Assembly (NCBI GenBank): GCA_017509565.1
Contig: JAFWPM010000221.1
Coordinates: forward strand, 1-47,673
Direction of reading: 5' to 3'
Length of the DNA stretch: 47,673 bases
DNA from: Kiritimatiellia bacterium
Lineage (GTDB): Bacteria; Verrucomicrobiota; Kiritimatiellia; RFP12; JAAYLN01
Positions 1-8,600 of the stretch are shown here, piece by piece. A program made the position numbers and the translations under genes. Position 1 is the stretch's first letter, and every line of letters begins with the position of its first letter. The notes below the pieces were generated by a model, which did not search any database, was not told the origin of the DNA, and saw only the letters and a program-made list of their open reading frames with translations.

Positions 1-2
1 CG

Positions 3-2345
3 CTGGCGCTGGTCGCGCTGGCGGCCGTGCTGTGGGGCCTGGACTCCTTCGTGGCCGACTCCGCCATCCCCGACAGGCTCTCCTGGGCTCTCCGCGTCCT
101 CGGCATTGTCGCGCTCGTCGCCGGCGCGGCGGTGTCGATGGCGGCCGGGGTCAGGCCGCTGCTGCTCGCGCTGGTGTCGATTGCCGCAACCGTCGTGTTC
201 GTCGTCCTCGGCAACATCCCGGCGATAGAGCGCAACTTCGACGCATCGCGCATCGACAAGCTTTTCATCGGCGGGCTCCTGACGCTTGGGGTAGTCGGCG
301 GACTGTGCTTCGTGGTCGAGCAGGCGGCCGGCCTCGTCGCGAGCGCTCTCCGGGCGGTTGGGTGGCGGGGCCGCGCGGACGGTGCCGATGAAGGCGGCGA
401 AGGCCTCCCGGCGGAGGGGCCCGACGCGGGGGCGGGACCGCGTGTGCGCCTGCCCGCCGTGTCGCTTTTCGACAATGTCTCCCAGCAGTGGCTCATCGGC
501 ACCGTCTGCAACTTCCTGGTCATGTCCGTCGTCCTGATCATGCTCGCGAACCCGAAGGGCGACCTCCAGGACACCTTCATCCAGAAGGTCAAGTTCATCG
601 CGTCCCACGGCCTCTTCGCGCTGTGGATCGGCTATGGGCTTGTCATCGCCCTCCAGGTCGTGGACGGCATCGTGCGCCGCGTCCTGCCCGGCGGCGCGGC
701 GCGCCCGGCGATGGCCGTCGCGGCGGCGCTGGTCTTCCTCGCGCCGCTGATCCCGATCGAGCAGAACTACTGCAACGACCGCCTTGTCTTCGAGCTTAGC
801 GGCGCCGAACAGAACGGCCACGACTACGGCTGGCAGTTCGGCAACTACCAGCTGCGCGGCGCAAACGCCATCCGTGAGGAGCTGGAGGACGACGAGGAGC
901 CGCTCCCCAACCCGCTGTATCCGCCCGAAATGGGGCGGGGCGCCGTCTTCTTCGGCGGAACCGACCCCGGGCGCTTCGTCCCGACCTACATGATATACTC
1001 GGCCGACGTGCGCCCCGACGTCTTCCTGATCACCCAGAACGCCCTCGCCGACAACACCTTCATGTCCGTCACGCGCGACCTCTACGGCGACCAGCTCTGG
1101 ATTCCGACGCCGGCCGACAGCGAGAACGCCTTCTCCGAGTTCGTCGCCGACGTCAACGCCGGCCGCCGCCAGGCGAACTCCGACATCGTCGTCGAGAACG
1201 GCCGCGTCCAGATTGTGGGCGCGCTCGGGGTGATGGAGATCAACGGCATCCTGTGCCGCCAGATATTCGAGCGCAACAAGCGGTGGCACGACTTCTACGT
1301 CGAGGAGAGCTACGTGATCCCGTGGATGTACCCGTACCTCACGCCGCACGGCCTGATCATGAAGATCAACTCCGACCGGACGCCGCTCTCCGCCGCGAAC
1401 ACCGAGGACGACATGGACTTCTGGGACTGGTACGTGCGGCGGATGACGAAGGACGGCAAATACCGCCGCGACATCGTGGCGCAGAAGTCCTTCTCCAAGC
1501 TCAGGAGCGCGATCGCCGGGCTCTACATGAACCGCGGGCGGATTCGCGAGGCGGAGCGCGCCTACAACGACGCGCGCGTCCTCTACCCGGTCAGCCCGGA
1601 GGCGACCTTCCGCTACGTGCAGGACATCCTGATGCGGCAGCGGCGCTACGCCGAGGCCATGGAGGCGATCGGCTACTTCTGCGAGAAGGACCCGAACAAC
1701 GAGCGCGGGCCATACGTGCTTAGCGTCATCGGGGACATCGTGGCGGCGGACAGGCGCCTGGCGGAGATAATGGCGCGGCGCGGGCCCGACGGCTCGCTGG
1801 GCGTCGCCGACAGGGTCGAGATGGCCGAAATCCAGCTTAAGAGCGGCGACGTCGCGGCGGCGCGCAGGAGCCTTGAGGGGCTCGCCTCCGCGCCCGGGCT
1901 GTCAGTTCCGGAATGCCTGCGCATAGCGCTGCTGCTCGACGAGGCCGGCGAGGTTTCCGAGGCGGCCAAGGCGATGGACCGCATCTGGCGCAAGGATGCC
2001 GTGCGGCGCAGCCCGGAGGCCCTGCGGCTCGCGGCGCGCATCTACGAGGGGACGGCCGACGTCGAGAAGCTCGCCGTCCTGCTGCCGCTCCACCTTGAGC
2101 GCACCCCGGGCGACTGGCAGGGCTGGCTGGCCTTCGCCAACATCAATGGCCTGAGGGGCAGGATGGATGCCGCGGCGGATGCGCTTGAACGCGCGATCCA
2201 GGGCGGCGGCGAGAGGGTGGTCCCCATGGTGGAGGGCAACGCCACGCTCACGGCCGCCTACCGCCACATGGTGGCGCGGATGCGGCGGCGCCAGCAGGGC
2301 GGCGCCGCCCCGTGGGGCGCGGCCATGCCGATGGAGCGGAAATGA
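3..2345 (+). CDS. Polytopic membrane protein with C-terminal TPR-like repeats (5'-truncated by the window edge)
   Basis: The reading frame is open to the left edge, so the gene starts outside the window. A GTG at 27 is only an internal candidate. About six hydrophobic segments are visible before about residue 250, split by an acidic, charged loop. A soluble region follows with GGTDPGRFVPTYM and VRPDVFLITQNALADN, resembling the soluble part of DUF2723-type proteins as I remember them from Verrucomicrobia relatives. The last 270 residues or so are alpha-helical and Ala/Arg/Leu-rich with TPR-like spacing (GRIREAERAYNDARVLYP). DUF2723 proteins are thought to be GT-C-like membrane glycosyltransferases. 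That role is inference here, because the N-terminal catalytic part is missing. The stop overlaps the next start (ATGA), so the two genes are probably cotranscribed and translationally coupled. Confidence 0.6.
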   Translation: MALVALAAVLWGLDSFVADSAIPDRLSWALRVLGIVALVAGAAVSMAAGVRPLLLALVSIAATVVFVVLGNIPAIERNFDASRIDKLFIGGLLTLGVVGGLCFVVEQAAGLVASALRAVGWRGRADGADEGGEGLPAEGPDAGAGPRVRLPAVSLFDNVSQQWLIGTVCNFLVMSVVLIMLANPKGDLQDTFIQKVKFIASHGLFALWIGYGLVIALQVVDGIVRRVLPGGAARPAMAVAAALVFLAPLIPIEQNYCNDRLVFELSGAEQNGHDYGWQFGNYQLRGANAIREELEDDEEPLPNPLYPPEMGRGAVFFGGTDPGRFVPTYMIYSADVRPDVFLITQNALADNTFMSVTRDLYGDQLWIPTPADSENAFSEFVADVNAGRRQANSDIVVENGRVQIVGALGVMEINGILCRQIFERNKRWHDFYVEESYVIPWMYPYLTPHGLIMKINSDRTPLSAANTEDDMDFWDWYVRRMTKDGKYRRDIVAQKSFSKLRSAIAGLYMNRGRIREAERAYNDARVLYPVSPEATFRYVQDILMRQRRYAEAMEAIGYFCEKDPNNERGPYVLSVIGDIVAADRRLAEIMARRGPDGSLGVADRVEMAEIQLKSGDVAAARRSLEGLASAPGLSVPECLRIALLLDEAGEVSEAAKAMDRIWRKDAVRRSPEALRLAARIYEGTADVEKLAVLLPLHLERTPGDWQGWLAFANINGLRGRMDAAADALERAIQGGGERVVPMVEGNATLTAAYRHMVARMRRRQQGGAAPWGAAMPMERK

Positions 2346-3178
2346 CGGCGGGCGTCCAGAGTCTTTTCCAGGCGCTGCCCCTTCCGGCGCTTGTCGCGTG
2401 GGCGGCGCTTGTCGGCGCCTGCTTCGGCAGCTTCCTGAGCGTTTGCATCTGGCGCATACCGCGCGGGGAGTCCGTCGTGCGGCCGCGCTCGCACTGCCCG
2501 TCGTGCGGCCGCCTCATCCCGTGGTACCGCAACTTCCCCGTTGTAAGCTGGCTTGTCCTGCGCGGGCGCTGCGCCGACTGCAAGGCCCGCATTTCGCCGC
2601 GATACCTGCTGCTTGAGGTCCTCACCGGGACGCTCTTCGCCCTCGCCGCAGCCCGCTTCTCCGCCGACCCGGCGATCATGCTGCTGGCGTGGGTCGTCAT
2701 TTTCGGCCTCGAACTCGGCGCCTTCGTCGATCTCGACTGGTACATACTCCCCGACCGCGTCACCGTCGGCGGCATGGCGCTGGGGCTGTGCGCCTCCGCG
2801 CTCATGCCGCGCATCCACGGGGCGTACTACTGGGCGGACGGCCTGCTGGTCTCGGCCTGCGGCCTCGCCATCGGATTCGGGACGCTGTGGCTTGTCTCCG
2901 TCATAGGCCGCGCGGTGTACGGGCGCGAGGCCCTTGGCTTCGGCGACGTCAAGCTCATGGGCGCCGTCGGCGCGGTGTTCGGCTGGCAGGCGGTCGTCGG
3001 CGTCCTTTTCCTGTCGGCGCTCTCGGGCTCGGTCGCCGGCATCGCGCTGATGGCGCTGGGGCGGCGCGGGCTCAAGGGCCGCATCCCCTACGGGCCGTTC
3101 ATCGCGGCGGCGGCGATTCTGTGGCTCTTCGCCGGGCCGTGGCTCTGGGGCCGGTACATGGCGCTGCTCGCGCCATAG
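2342..3178 (+). CDS. pilD: Type IV prepilin peptidase / N-methyltransferase (A24 family)
   Basis: This 278-residue inner-membrane aspartyl protease would cleave and N-methylate type IV pilin or type II secretion pseudopilin leaders. The N-terminal methyltransferase-type domain has the motif GSFLSVCIWRIP and two zinc-type Cys pairs (C52/C55 in HCPSCG and C77/C80 in CADC). The catalytic domain has the first Asp in VDLDWYILPD (D130) and the second in GFGDVKLMG (D202), both in the expected context. About eight hydrophobic segments are present. The ATG at 2342 overlaps the upstream TGA, which fits the family N-terminus. An earlier in-frame ATG at 2312 would add ten non-family residues. No pilin or secretion ATPase lies in the window, so its substrates are encoded elsewhere. 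Confidence 0.93.
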   Translation: MTAGVQSLFQALPLPALVAWAALVGACFGSFLSVCIWRIPRGESVVRPRSHCPSCGRLIPWYRNFPVVSWLVLRGRCADCKARISPRYLLLEVLTGTLFALAAARFSADPAIMLLAWVVIFGLELGAFVDLDWYILPDRVTVGGMALGLCASALMPRIHGAYYWADGLLVSACGLAIGFGTLWLVSVIGRAVYGREALGFGDVKLMGAVGAVFGWQAVVGVLFLSALSGSVAGIALMALGRRGLKGRIPYGPFIAAAAILWLFAGPWLWGRYMALLAP

Positions 3179-3202
3179 GCCCGCCGCCCGCAATCGACAA
3201 AA

Positions 3203-4378
3203 ATGAAAACTTCCGACTTTGACTACGAACTGCCGCGCGGGCTTATCGCGCAGCACCCATCCGAAAAGCGCGAGGGGTGCCGGATGATGGTGCTCAACCG
3301 CGCCGCCGGGACGCGCGAGGACTCCGTGTTCTCGACGCTTCCGCGGCGCCTGCGCAGGGGCGACCTCCTCGTGCTCAACGACACCCGCGTCTTCCCGGCG
3401 CGGGTCGAGGGCCACTGGGCCGACACGCCCGGCAAGGTCGAACTGCTGCTGCTTGAGCCGCTCGCCGGCGGCGAATGGGAGGCGCTGATGCGAAGCGGTC
3501 GGCCATTCCGCGCCGGCAACGTTGCCGTTTTCGCCGACGGGGCGCTGAAGGCAGAGCTCCTGCGCCATACCTCGGAGCCTGGCCCGTGCCACTTATCTCC
3601 TGCCGGCGGTGGCTCCCTCCCGTCCCAACCCCCTTTAACTTCTGTTGGTGGGGCGGTGCCCCGTCAAAGGGGTGTGGGGCCGGGCCCCACCCTCTCCGGC
3701 CACATCGTCGTGCGCCTGGACTTCGCCGGCGACCTCTACGCGCTGCTTGAACGCAGCGGCGAGACGCCGCTGCCGCCGTACATTGCGCGGACGCCAAGGG
3801 CCATGACCGAGGAGGAGCGCCGCGAGGACGCCGAGCGCTACCAGACCGTCTACGCAGAGCGCACTGGCGCCGTCGCGGCGCCAACCGCCGGCCTGCACTT
3901 CACGAGGGAGCTCCTCGGCGAAATCGCCGCCGGCGGCGTCGAGATCGCGAAAATCACCCTCCATGTCGGCCCGGGCACGTTCAGGCCGGTGACGGTCGAG
4001 AACCCCGACGACCACCCAATGCACTCCGAACGCTACGAGGTCTCGGAGGAGGCGGCCGACGCAATCGCGCGGTGCCGCGCACGCGGCGGGCGCATCGTGT
4101 GCGTCGGCTCGACGACCGTCAGGACGCTGGAGACGATGGCCGCCGAGCACGGCGGCCGCGCCGTGGCCTGCTCCGGCCGCAGCGCGCTCTTTATACGCGA
4201 GCCGTACCGCTTTGTCTTCACGGACGCGATGATCACGAACTTCCACCTCCCGAAGTCAACGCTGCTGATGATGGTCTCCGCGCTCGCCGGACGCGGCTTC
4301 GTGCTGGACAGCTACCGCGAGGCGGTGCGGCTCGGCTACCGCTTCTTTAGCTACGGCGACTGCATGCTGATCGAATAG
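3203..4378 (+). CDS. queA: S-adenosylmethionine:tRNA ribosyltransferase-isomerase QueA
   Basis: QueA transfers and isomerises the ribosyl group of SAM onto 7-aminomethyl-deazaguanine in tRNA, giving epoxyqueuosine in the queuosine pathway (cytoplasm). The family signatures are unmistakable: an N-terminal FDYELPRGLIAQHP, then LVLNDTRVFPARV, then GAVAAPTAGLHFT, HVGPGTFRPV and YRFFSYGDCMLI at the end. At 391 residues it is about 40 longer than the usual 340-360. The excess lies in a Gly/Pro-rich stretch near residues 125-166 that interrupts the sequence between ELLRHTSE and HIVVRLDF. It begins 24 nt after the prepilin peptidase stop without an obvious Shine-Dalgarno, so it is probably in the same transcript. 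The reading frame is intact. Whether the inserted protein stays active cannot be seen. Confidence 0.95.
   Translation: MKTSDFDYELPRGLIAQHPSEKREGCRMMVLNRAAGTREDSVFSTLPRRLRRGDLLVLNDTRVFPARVEGHWADTPGKVELLLLEPLAGGEWEALMRSGRPFRAGNVAVFADGALKAELLRHTSEPGPCHLSPAGGGSLPSQPPLTSVGGAVPRQRGVGPGPTLSGHIVVRLDFAGDLYALLERSGETPLPPYIARTPRAMTEEERREDAERYQTVYAERTGAVAAPTAGLHFTRELLGEIAAGGVEIAKITLHVGPGTFRPVTVENPDDHPMHSERYEVSEEAADAIARCRARGGRIVCVGSTTVRTLETMAAEHGGRAVACSGRSALFIREPYRFVFTDAMITNFHLPKSTLLMMVSALAGRGFVLDSYREAVRLGYRFFSYGDCMLIE
3578..3702 (+). repeat. In-frame, hairpin-forming insertion inside queA
   Basis: This stretch codes for a Gly/Pro/Ser-rich segment that QueA proteins normally lack. The DNA is full of complementary arms: 3630-3636 with 3666-3672 (CCCCTTT/AAAGGGG), 3650-3654 with 3658-3662 (GGGGC/GCCCC), and 3674-3680 with 3684-3690 (GTGGGGC/GCCCCAC). 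It contains no stop in the queA frame. The structure suggests a small palindromic repeat that landed in-frame, comparable in concept to the palindromic elements found inside Rickettsia genes. The exact ends are uncertain because I know of no uninserted allele. Confidence 0.6.
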
Positions 4379-4685
4379 CGCGAGCGCCTCTCGCAATGGC
4401 GGTTTCCGGCACAACCAACCATTTCTTTTCGTGTTAGGACGAAGGCCGATTTCGTGTCCCGCGAAGCGGGGTTTCGTGTCCGCCGGAAGCGGCGGCGATG
4501 CTGCGCATCGCAAGGGCATGGGATGGCGGCGGCGATGCTCGCATGGGTCGGCGCAGTCCCTGGCCCGCAGGGCCGCCAAAGGCGGTCCGCCGCGACGGTG
4601 GCTTTCGTGGTCGCGCGCTAGCGCCTGCCGCAATGGTGGCTTCCATCAAAGTCGCCCACAACTATGCACGAAGCTTCTGATTTTT
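4379..4685. repeat. Intergenic cluster of small hairpins bounded by an imperfect direct repeat
   Basis: No convincing gene lies here. A 24-bp direct repeat with 20 matches bounds the block (4384-4407 and 4621-4644, core CGCAATGG). Inside are two tandem units that each begin TTTCGTGTCC and continue into a GC-rich hairpin (4450-4471 and 4472-4495). A perfect 7-bp stem GCGATGC/GCATCGC follows at 4495-4511, then more GGCCC/GGGCC-type pairs near 4563-4590. This looks like a REP or BIME-like region. Some of the hairpins could terminate or stabilise the queA transcript. Confidence 0.5.
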
Positions 4686-4694
4686 TGCTAGAAT
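4686..4694 (+). promoter_or_regulatory. Extended -10 promoter for the coiled-coil protein gene
   Basis: TGC-TAGAAT forms an extended -10 element about 25 nt before the ATG at 4720. No good -35 is visible at 17 bp. The same TGn-TAGAAT pattern precedes several other genes in the window. Confidence 0.5.
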
Positions 4695-4719
4695 ATAGGC
4701 CGGTTTTTTTGGAGAAACA

Positions 4720-5454
4720 ATGGGAAACTGCAATTGCAAATGCGTAAAGCGGGTGGCGCTGTGCGCCGTCCTGCTGGCCGCCGTTGCCGCGGCCGTTGTG
4801 TTTTCGCGCGGGAGGGGGAAGGCCGACGCCGCCCCGCCGCCGGCCGCCGAGGAGGAGCCGGAAGCCGTCTCGTTCGAGGAGAGGGCGCAGAGGAAAATCG
4901 ACGAACGCATGAACGACGGCGAATACGTCGGCGGGCTCAACGCGCTTGCCGCCGCGCAGGGCGAACTCGCCAGGCGCAGGGAGGCCGCGCAGCGCGAATT
5001 CGCCGACTGGCGAAGCAAATTCGTCGAGGGCAGCGCCGAGGCGCGCGAGCTGGTTAAAAAATTCGCCGCGCTTGGCGACGCCGACAGCGCGGAGGCTGCC
5101 GATTTGCGCGCGCGCCTCCAGTCCCTCATCGACGCCGACGCCGTGGGCGCCCGCCTCCAGGGCGTGATTGCCGAAATCGACGCAGAGGCGGAAAGGGCGC
5201 GGGCCGCCGCCGCCGAAATGATCGGCGCCAGAATCCATCGCCAGGCCGGCGAGGGCATGAAGGCCGAACAGGCGGAGGCCGAGGCCGCAAGGCGCCGGCG
5301 CATCGCCAGCGGAGAACTCGCCCCGGCAACGAACAGCGGCGCAATCCGCCGGCCCACGGCGGGTGGCCGCGAAATCTCGCCGAGGGGCAGCGGATGGTGG
5401 ACGAACGGCGTCCCGGCCGCCGCCGCCGTCCCGGCCCCTGCCCCTGCGGAATGA
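4720..5454 (+). CDS. Small membrane-anchored coiled-coil protein of unknown function
   Basis: The product has 244 residues. A short N-terminus with three closely spaced cysteines (GNCNCKC) and basic residues is followed by one hydrophobic segment (about residues 11-28, VALCAVLLAAVAAAVVF). A long Ala/Glu/Arg-rich helical region follows (about residues 45-195) with heptad-like spacing, as expected for a coiled coil. The last 50 residues are low-complexity and Pro/Ala-rich. I recognise no family. The topology suggests a cytoplasmic N-terminus and a periplasmic coiled coil. The start is supported by GGAGA at 4711-4715, five bases before the ATG, and by the promoter at 4686. It is the only gene between two non-coding stretches, so it is probably monocistronic. 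Confidence 0.75.
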   Translation: MGNCNCKCVKRVALCAVLLAAVAAAVVFSRGRGKADAAPPPAAEEEPEAVSFEERAQRKIDERMNDGEYVGGLNALAAAQGELARRREAAQREFADWRSKFVEGSAEARELVKKFAALGDADSAEAADLRARLQSLIDADAVGARLQGVIAEIDAEAERARAAAAEMIGARIHRQAGEGMKAEQAEAEAARRRRIASGELAPATNSGAIRRPTAGGREISPRGSGWWTNGVPAAAAVPAPAPAE

Positions 5455-5565
5455 CCACCACGCCACTGCGCGCGACGCCATGCGGAACTTGGGGAATCTG
5501 GGCCGGAAACGGATGCCTTGCGCGGCCGACGGCAAAGTTTTTGCCCGCCTTTTTTTGCCCGCCGC

Positions 5566-5594
5566 TTGAAAACCCGCGCCGCTTTTAGTATTAT
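5566..5594 (+). promoter_or_regulatory. Sigma-70-type promoter of the giant exported protein gene
   Basis: TTGAAA (5566-5571), a 17-bp spacer, then TATTAT (5589-5594). The predicted start lies near 5601, about 45 nt before the ATG at 5647. An AGAAGGGAG ribosome-binding site precedes that ATG. Confidence 0.65.
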
Positions 5595-5646
5595 TTAGAT
5601 GGAATTTGCCATGAATTTTTCACGTACAACTAGAAGGGAGACGACA

Positions 5647-8600
5647 ATGGACAACAACCGTTGTGATTACTTTGGTCTCATCCGCAAGGCTTTTGCCGGA
5701 GCGTTCCTTGGAGCGCTGTCGCTGTTTTCAGCAGCAACGTCGCGGGCCGACGTCTATGTCTCGGGCGTCGAAGTCGACGCCGGCGGCGACTACAACGTGA
5801 CCTTCAACACCGGCACCATCAGGTTCCGCGTCCAGCTGAGCGAGGACATCACCTCGGACATCACCGGCGGCACCCCGACGATCAACCTGAAGGGCATCTC
5901 GAACTTCGCCACCGGCTCCTCCACCCACATCGCGACATTCGCGGGCGACGGCCGCTCCCAGGGCGACGATTCCATCATGTTCTTCACCTACCCCATCCAG
6001 GCAGGCGACTACTCCGGCGGCCTTGAGCTGACCGGCACGCTCCAGCTCAACGGCGCGACGATCAACACCACGGGCGGCGTCGTCAACGACGGCGTCGCGC
6101 TCCCCAGCGGCGAGGAGGACGACGGCTCGCTCACCGACAACGGCTTCGTCGTCAAGATCATGACCTTCTACTTCGAAGGCGGCGTCAACAGGCTTGAAAT
6201 CCCGGCCAGCAAGGCCAAGGTCGGCAAGACGTCCTCCTACGAAATCTACGGCGGCGGCGCCCTTTCCTCTGCAATCCAGTTCCAGATCAAGGCCATCTCC
6301 GACGACGACATCGAGGTGACCGTCGCCGACCAGACCGGCGCCAGCAAGCGGCTCTCGTCCGAAGGCGGCGAAATCCTCAACGCCACGATGGACGCCAGCG
6401 GGCAGATGACCCTGACCGTCACGCCCGAGGTCGAAACCGACAGCGAGATCACCCTGCGCATCCGCCCGGCCTCCGCTTCCGGCGACTCCAGCGCCGACCT
6501 CGAACTCGTGCTGAAGGGCGTCGCGGAGCAGGCCCCGACCGTCGAGAGCGTCACCGCCGTCCAGGCAAACACCGGCGTCGGCCAGTCCATCATTCTTGAA
6601 ATGACCCTTTCGGGCCGCATTAACAGCGTCAACTCCAGCAGCTCCTCGACGCCGTATGCCCAGCTCAACGTCGCGAACCAGAACAACAACTCAACCTACG
6701 CGAACAACAACGCCCTCGCCGACTACGCCGTCTACAGGAGCGACAGCGTCTACTACTTCAGCGGCAAGAAGATATACTTCCACTACACCGTCAAGCCAGG
6801 CGACTTCGTCGAAGACCTCGACCTCAAGAACCTGAGCTTCGCCCCCCGCTCGATCAACACGGCCGAAGGCTACGCGACCGCCGCCACCGTCACGTCCCTG
6901 CCAAAGGGTGACGACGCCGGCTCGCTCGCCTCCAACGCCGACATACGCATCCAGACGATCGTCTTCAGCGACACCTCCAGCGCGACGGCCGACATCAGCC
7001 TCGTCGAGGACAACACCTACAACCTCGTTATCACCCGCGGCGGCTCCGCCAGCGTCGCCCAGGGCTTCCGTGTGACCAGCGAAAGCACCTCCGGCGAGGC
7101 GATGGCCAGCGGCGACAAGATCACCTACTCCCCGCAGTTCTCCATCCCGGCGAACTCCGCCACCGCGACATTCACCTTCGCCGCCGTAGAGGAGGGCACC
7201 CAGGTCCTCCGCTTCCGCCCGTACGGCTATCCCGACAGCGGCGCCGGCGACCTTCTCGCGACCATCACCGTCACGCCCAGTTCCGTGACCCCGTCCGTCC
7301 AGATTTCCGGCGCATCCTCCGTCCCCGAAGGCACCGGCACCTTCACCGTCAACCTGGCCCTCTCCAAGGCGCCCAAGGAGAACATAACTGTCACGGTCTC
7401 CTCCTCCGACAGCGACAGCCTCAGGATCGCCGGCTGCGACAGCGGCACGATGAGCGGCGACAACGCCGTCGTCACCTTCCGCGCCGGGCAGGCCGGCCCC
7501 TACGCCATCACGCTCGACCCGGTCGACGGCTACGCGCAGGGCCTCAACGAGATTACCCTTACCGCTACGGCCAACAAGACCTACACCGAGGCGACCCACC
7601 GCATCCGCGTCAACAACCTCGCCCCCGAAATCACCGTCTCCCAGACCGACGAGGGCGGCAACTGGCTGATGACCGGCTTCTCGGCGATGTCCGAGGGCCA
7701 AATCAACTGGGGCTCGTCCGACGTCAACGCCGACCGCGCCGCGCTCATCTCCGCCGAGATCGACTGGGGCGACGGCTCGTCCGACACCGTCTCGTGCAGC
7801 GCCTCCGGCAGCGGCAACGCAAGGCACACCTACGCCTCCGCCAACGGCAACGCCGAGGAGAAGACCGGCGGCTACAACATCTCGCTCAAGCTCACCGACA
7901 AGGACGGCGGCTTCTCGCAGGTCGATGGCCGCATCATCGTCTCGGCGCCTATCGCGGCCCTCATCTACGAACACAAGACGACGGTTGGCAATTCCGGCGG
8001 CAACTCCTACAAGTCCGAGCAGCACGGCACCGTCCTCCAGGGCCTCGGCGAGGGCCGCGTCGGCTACCGCGTCGGCAACGGCTCGACGCAGTATCCGACG
8101 GACGTGGTTGACGCCAACTACAACTGGAACGCCTACTTCACGCGCGGCAAGCAGCAGGTGGTGTTCCAGGGGATTCCCGGCGACTTCACCGACACGCACC
8201 CCGCGACGCAGGAGTCCGCCACCTTCAACTCCTTCTTCCACGTCTGGATGGGCGAAAACTTCACCGACGAGCGCGCCGTCGATCCCGAGGTCCATCTGGC
8301 CACGGCGGGCATAGACCTTGAAGAGGATACGACGTCAATCCGGATCCACGGCGTCTTCGCCCGCGAGTTCTACCCCGAGGACAACGTGGCCGACATCGAC
8401 AACGACCAGCTCCCCGACAATTGGGAGAACAGGGTCTGGAGCGGCGAAGTGGCCTTCGAAAACCCCAACGGCGACTACGGCACCCGCGGCAATGTCGACG
8501 GCGATTTCTTCCCCGCCTGCGTGGCCGGCATCAATCCCGACGGCTCCTTCAGGCTGGCCGAGAAAAACGGCGCCTTCGACTTCTCGCCGAACGGGCTTGC

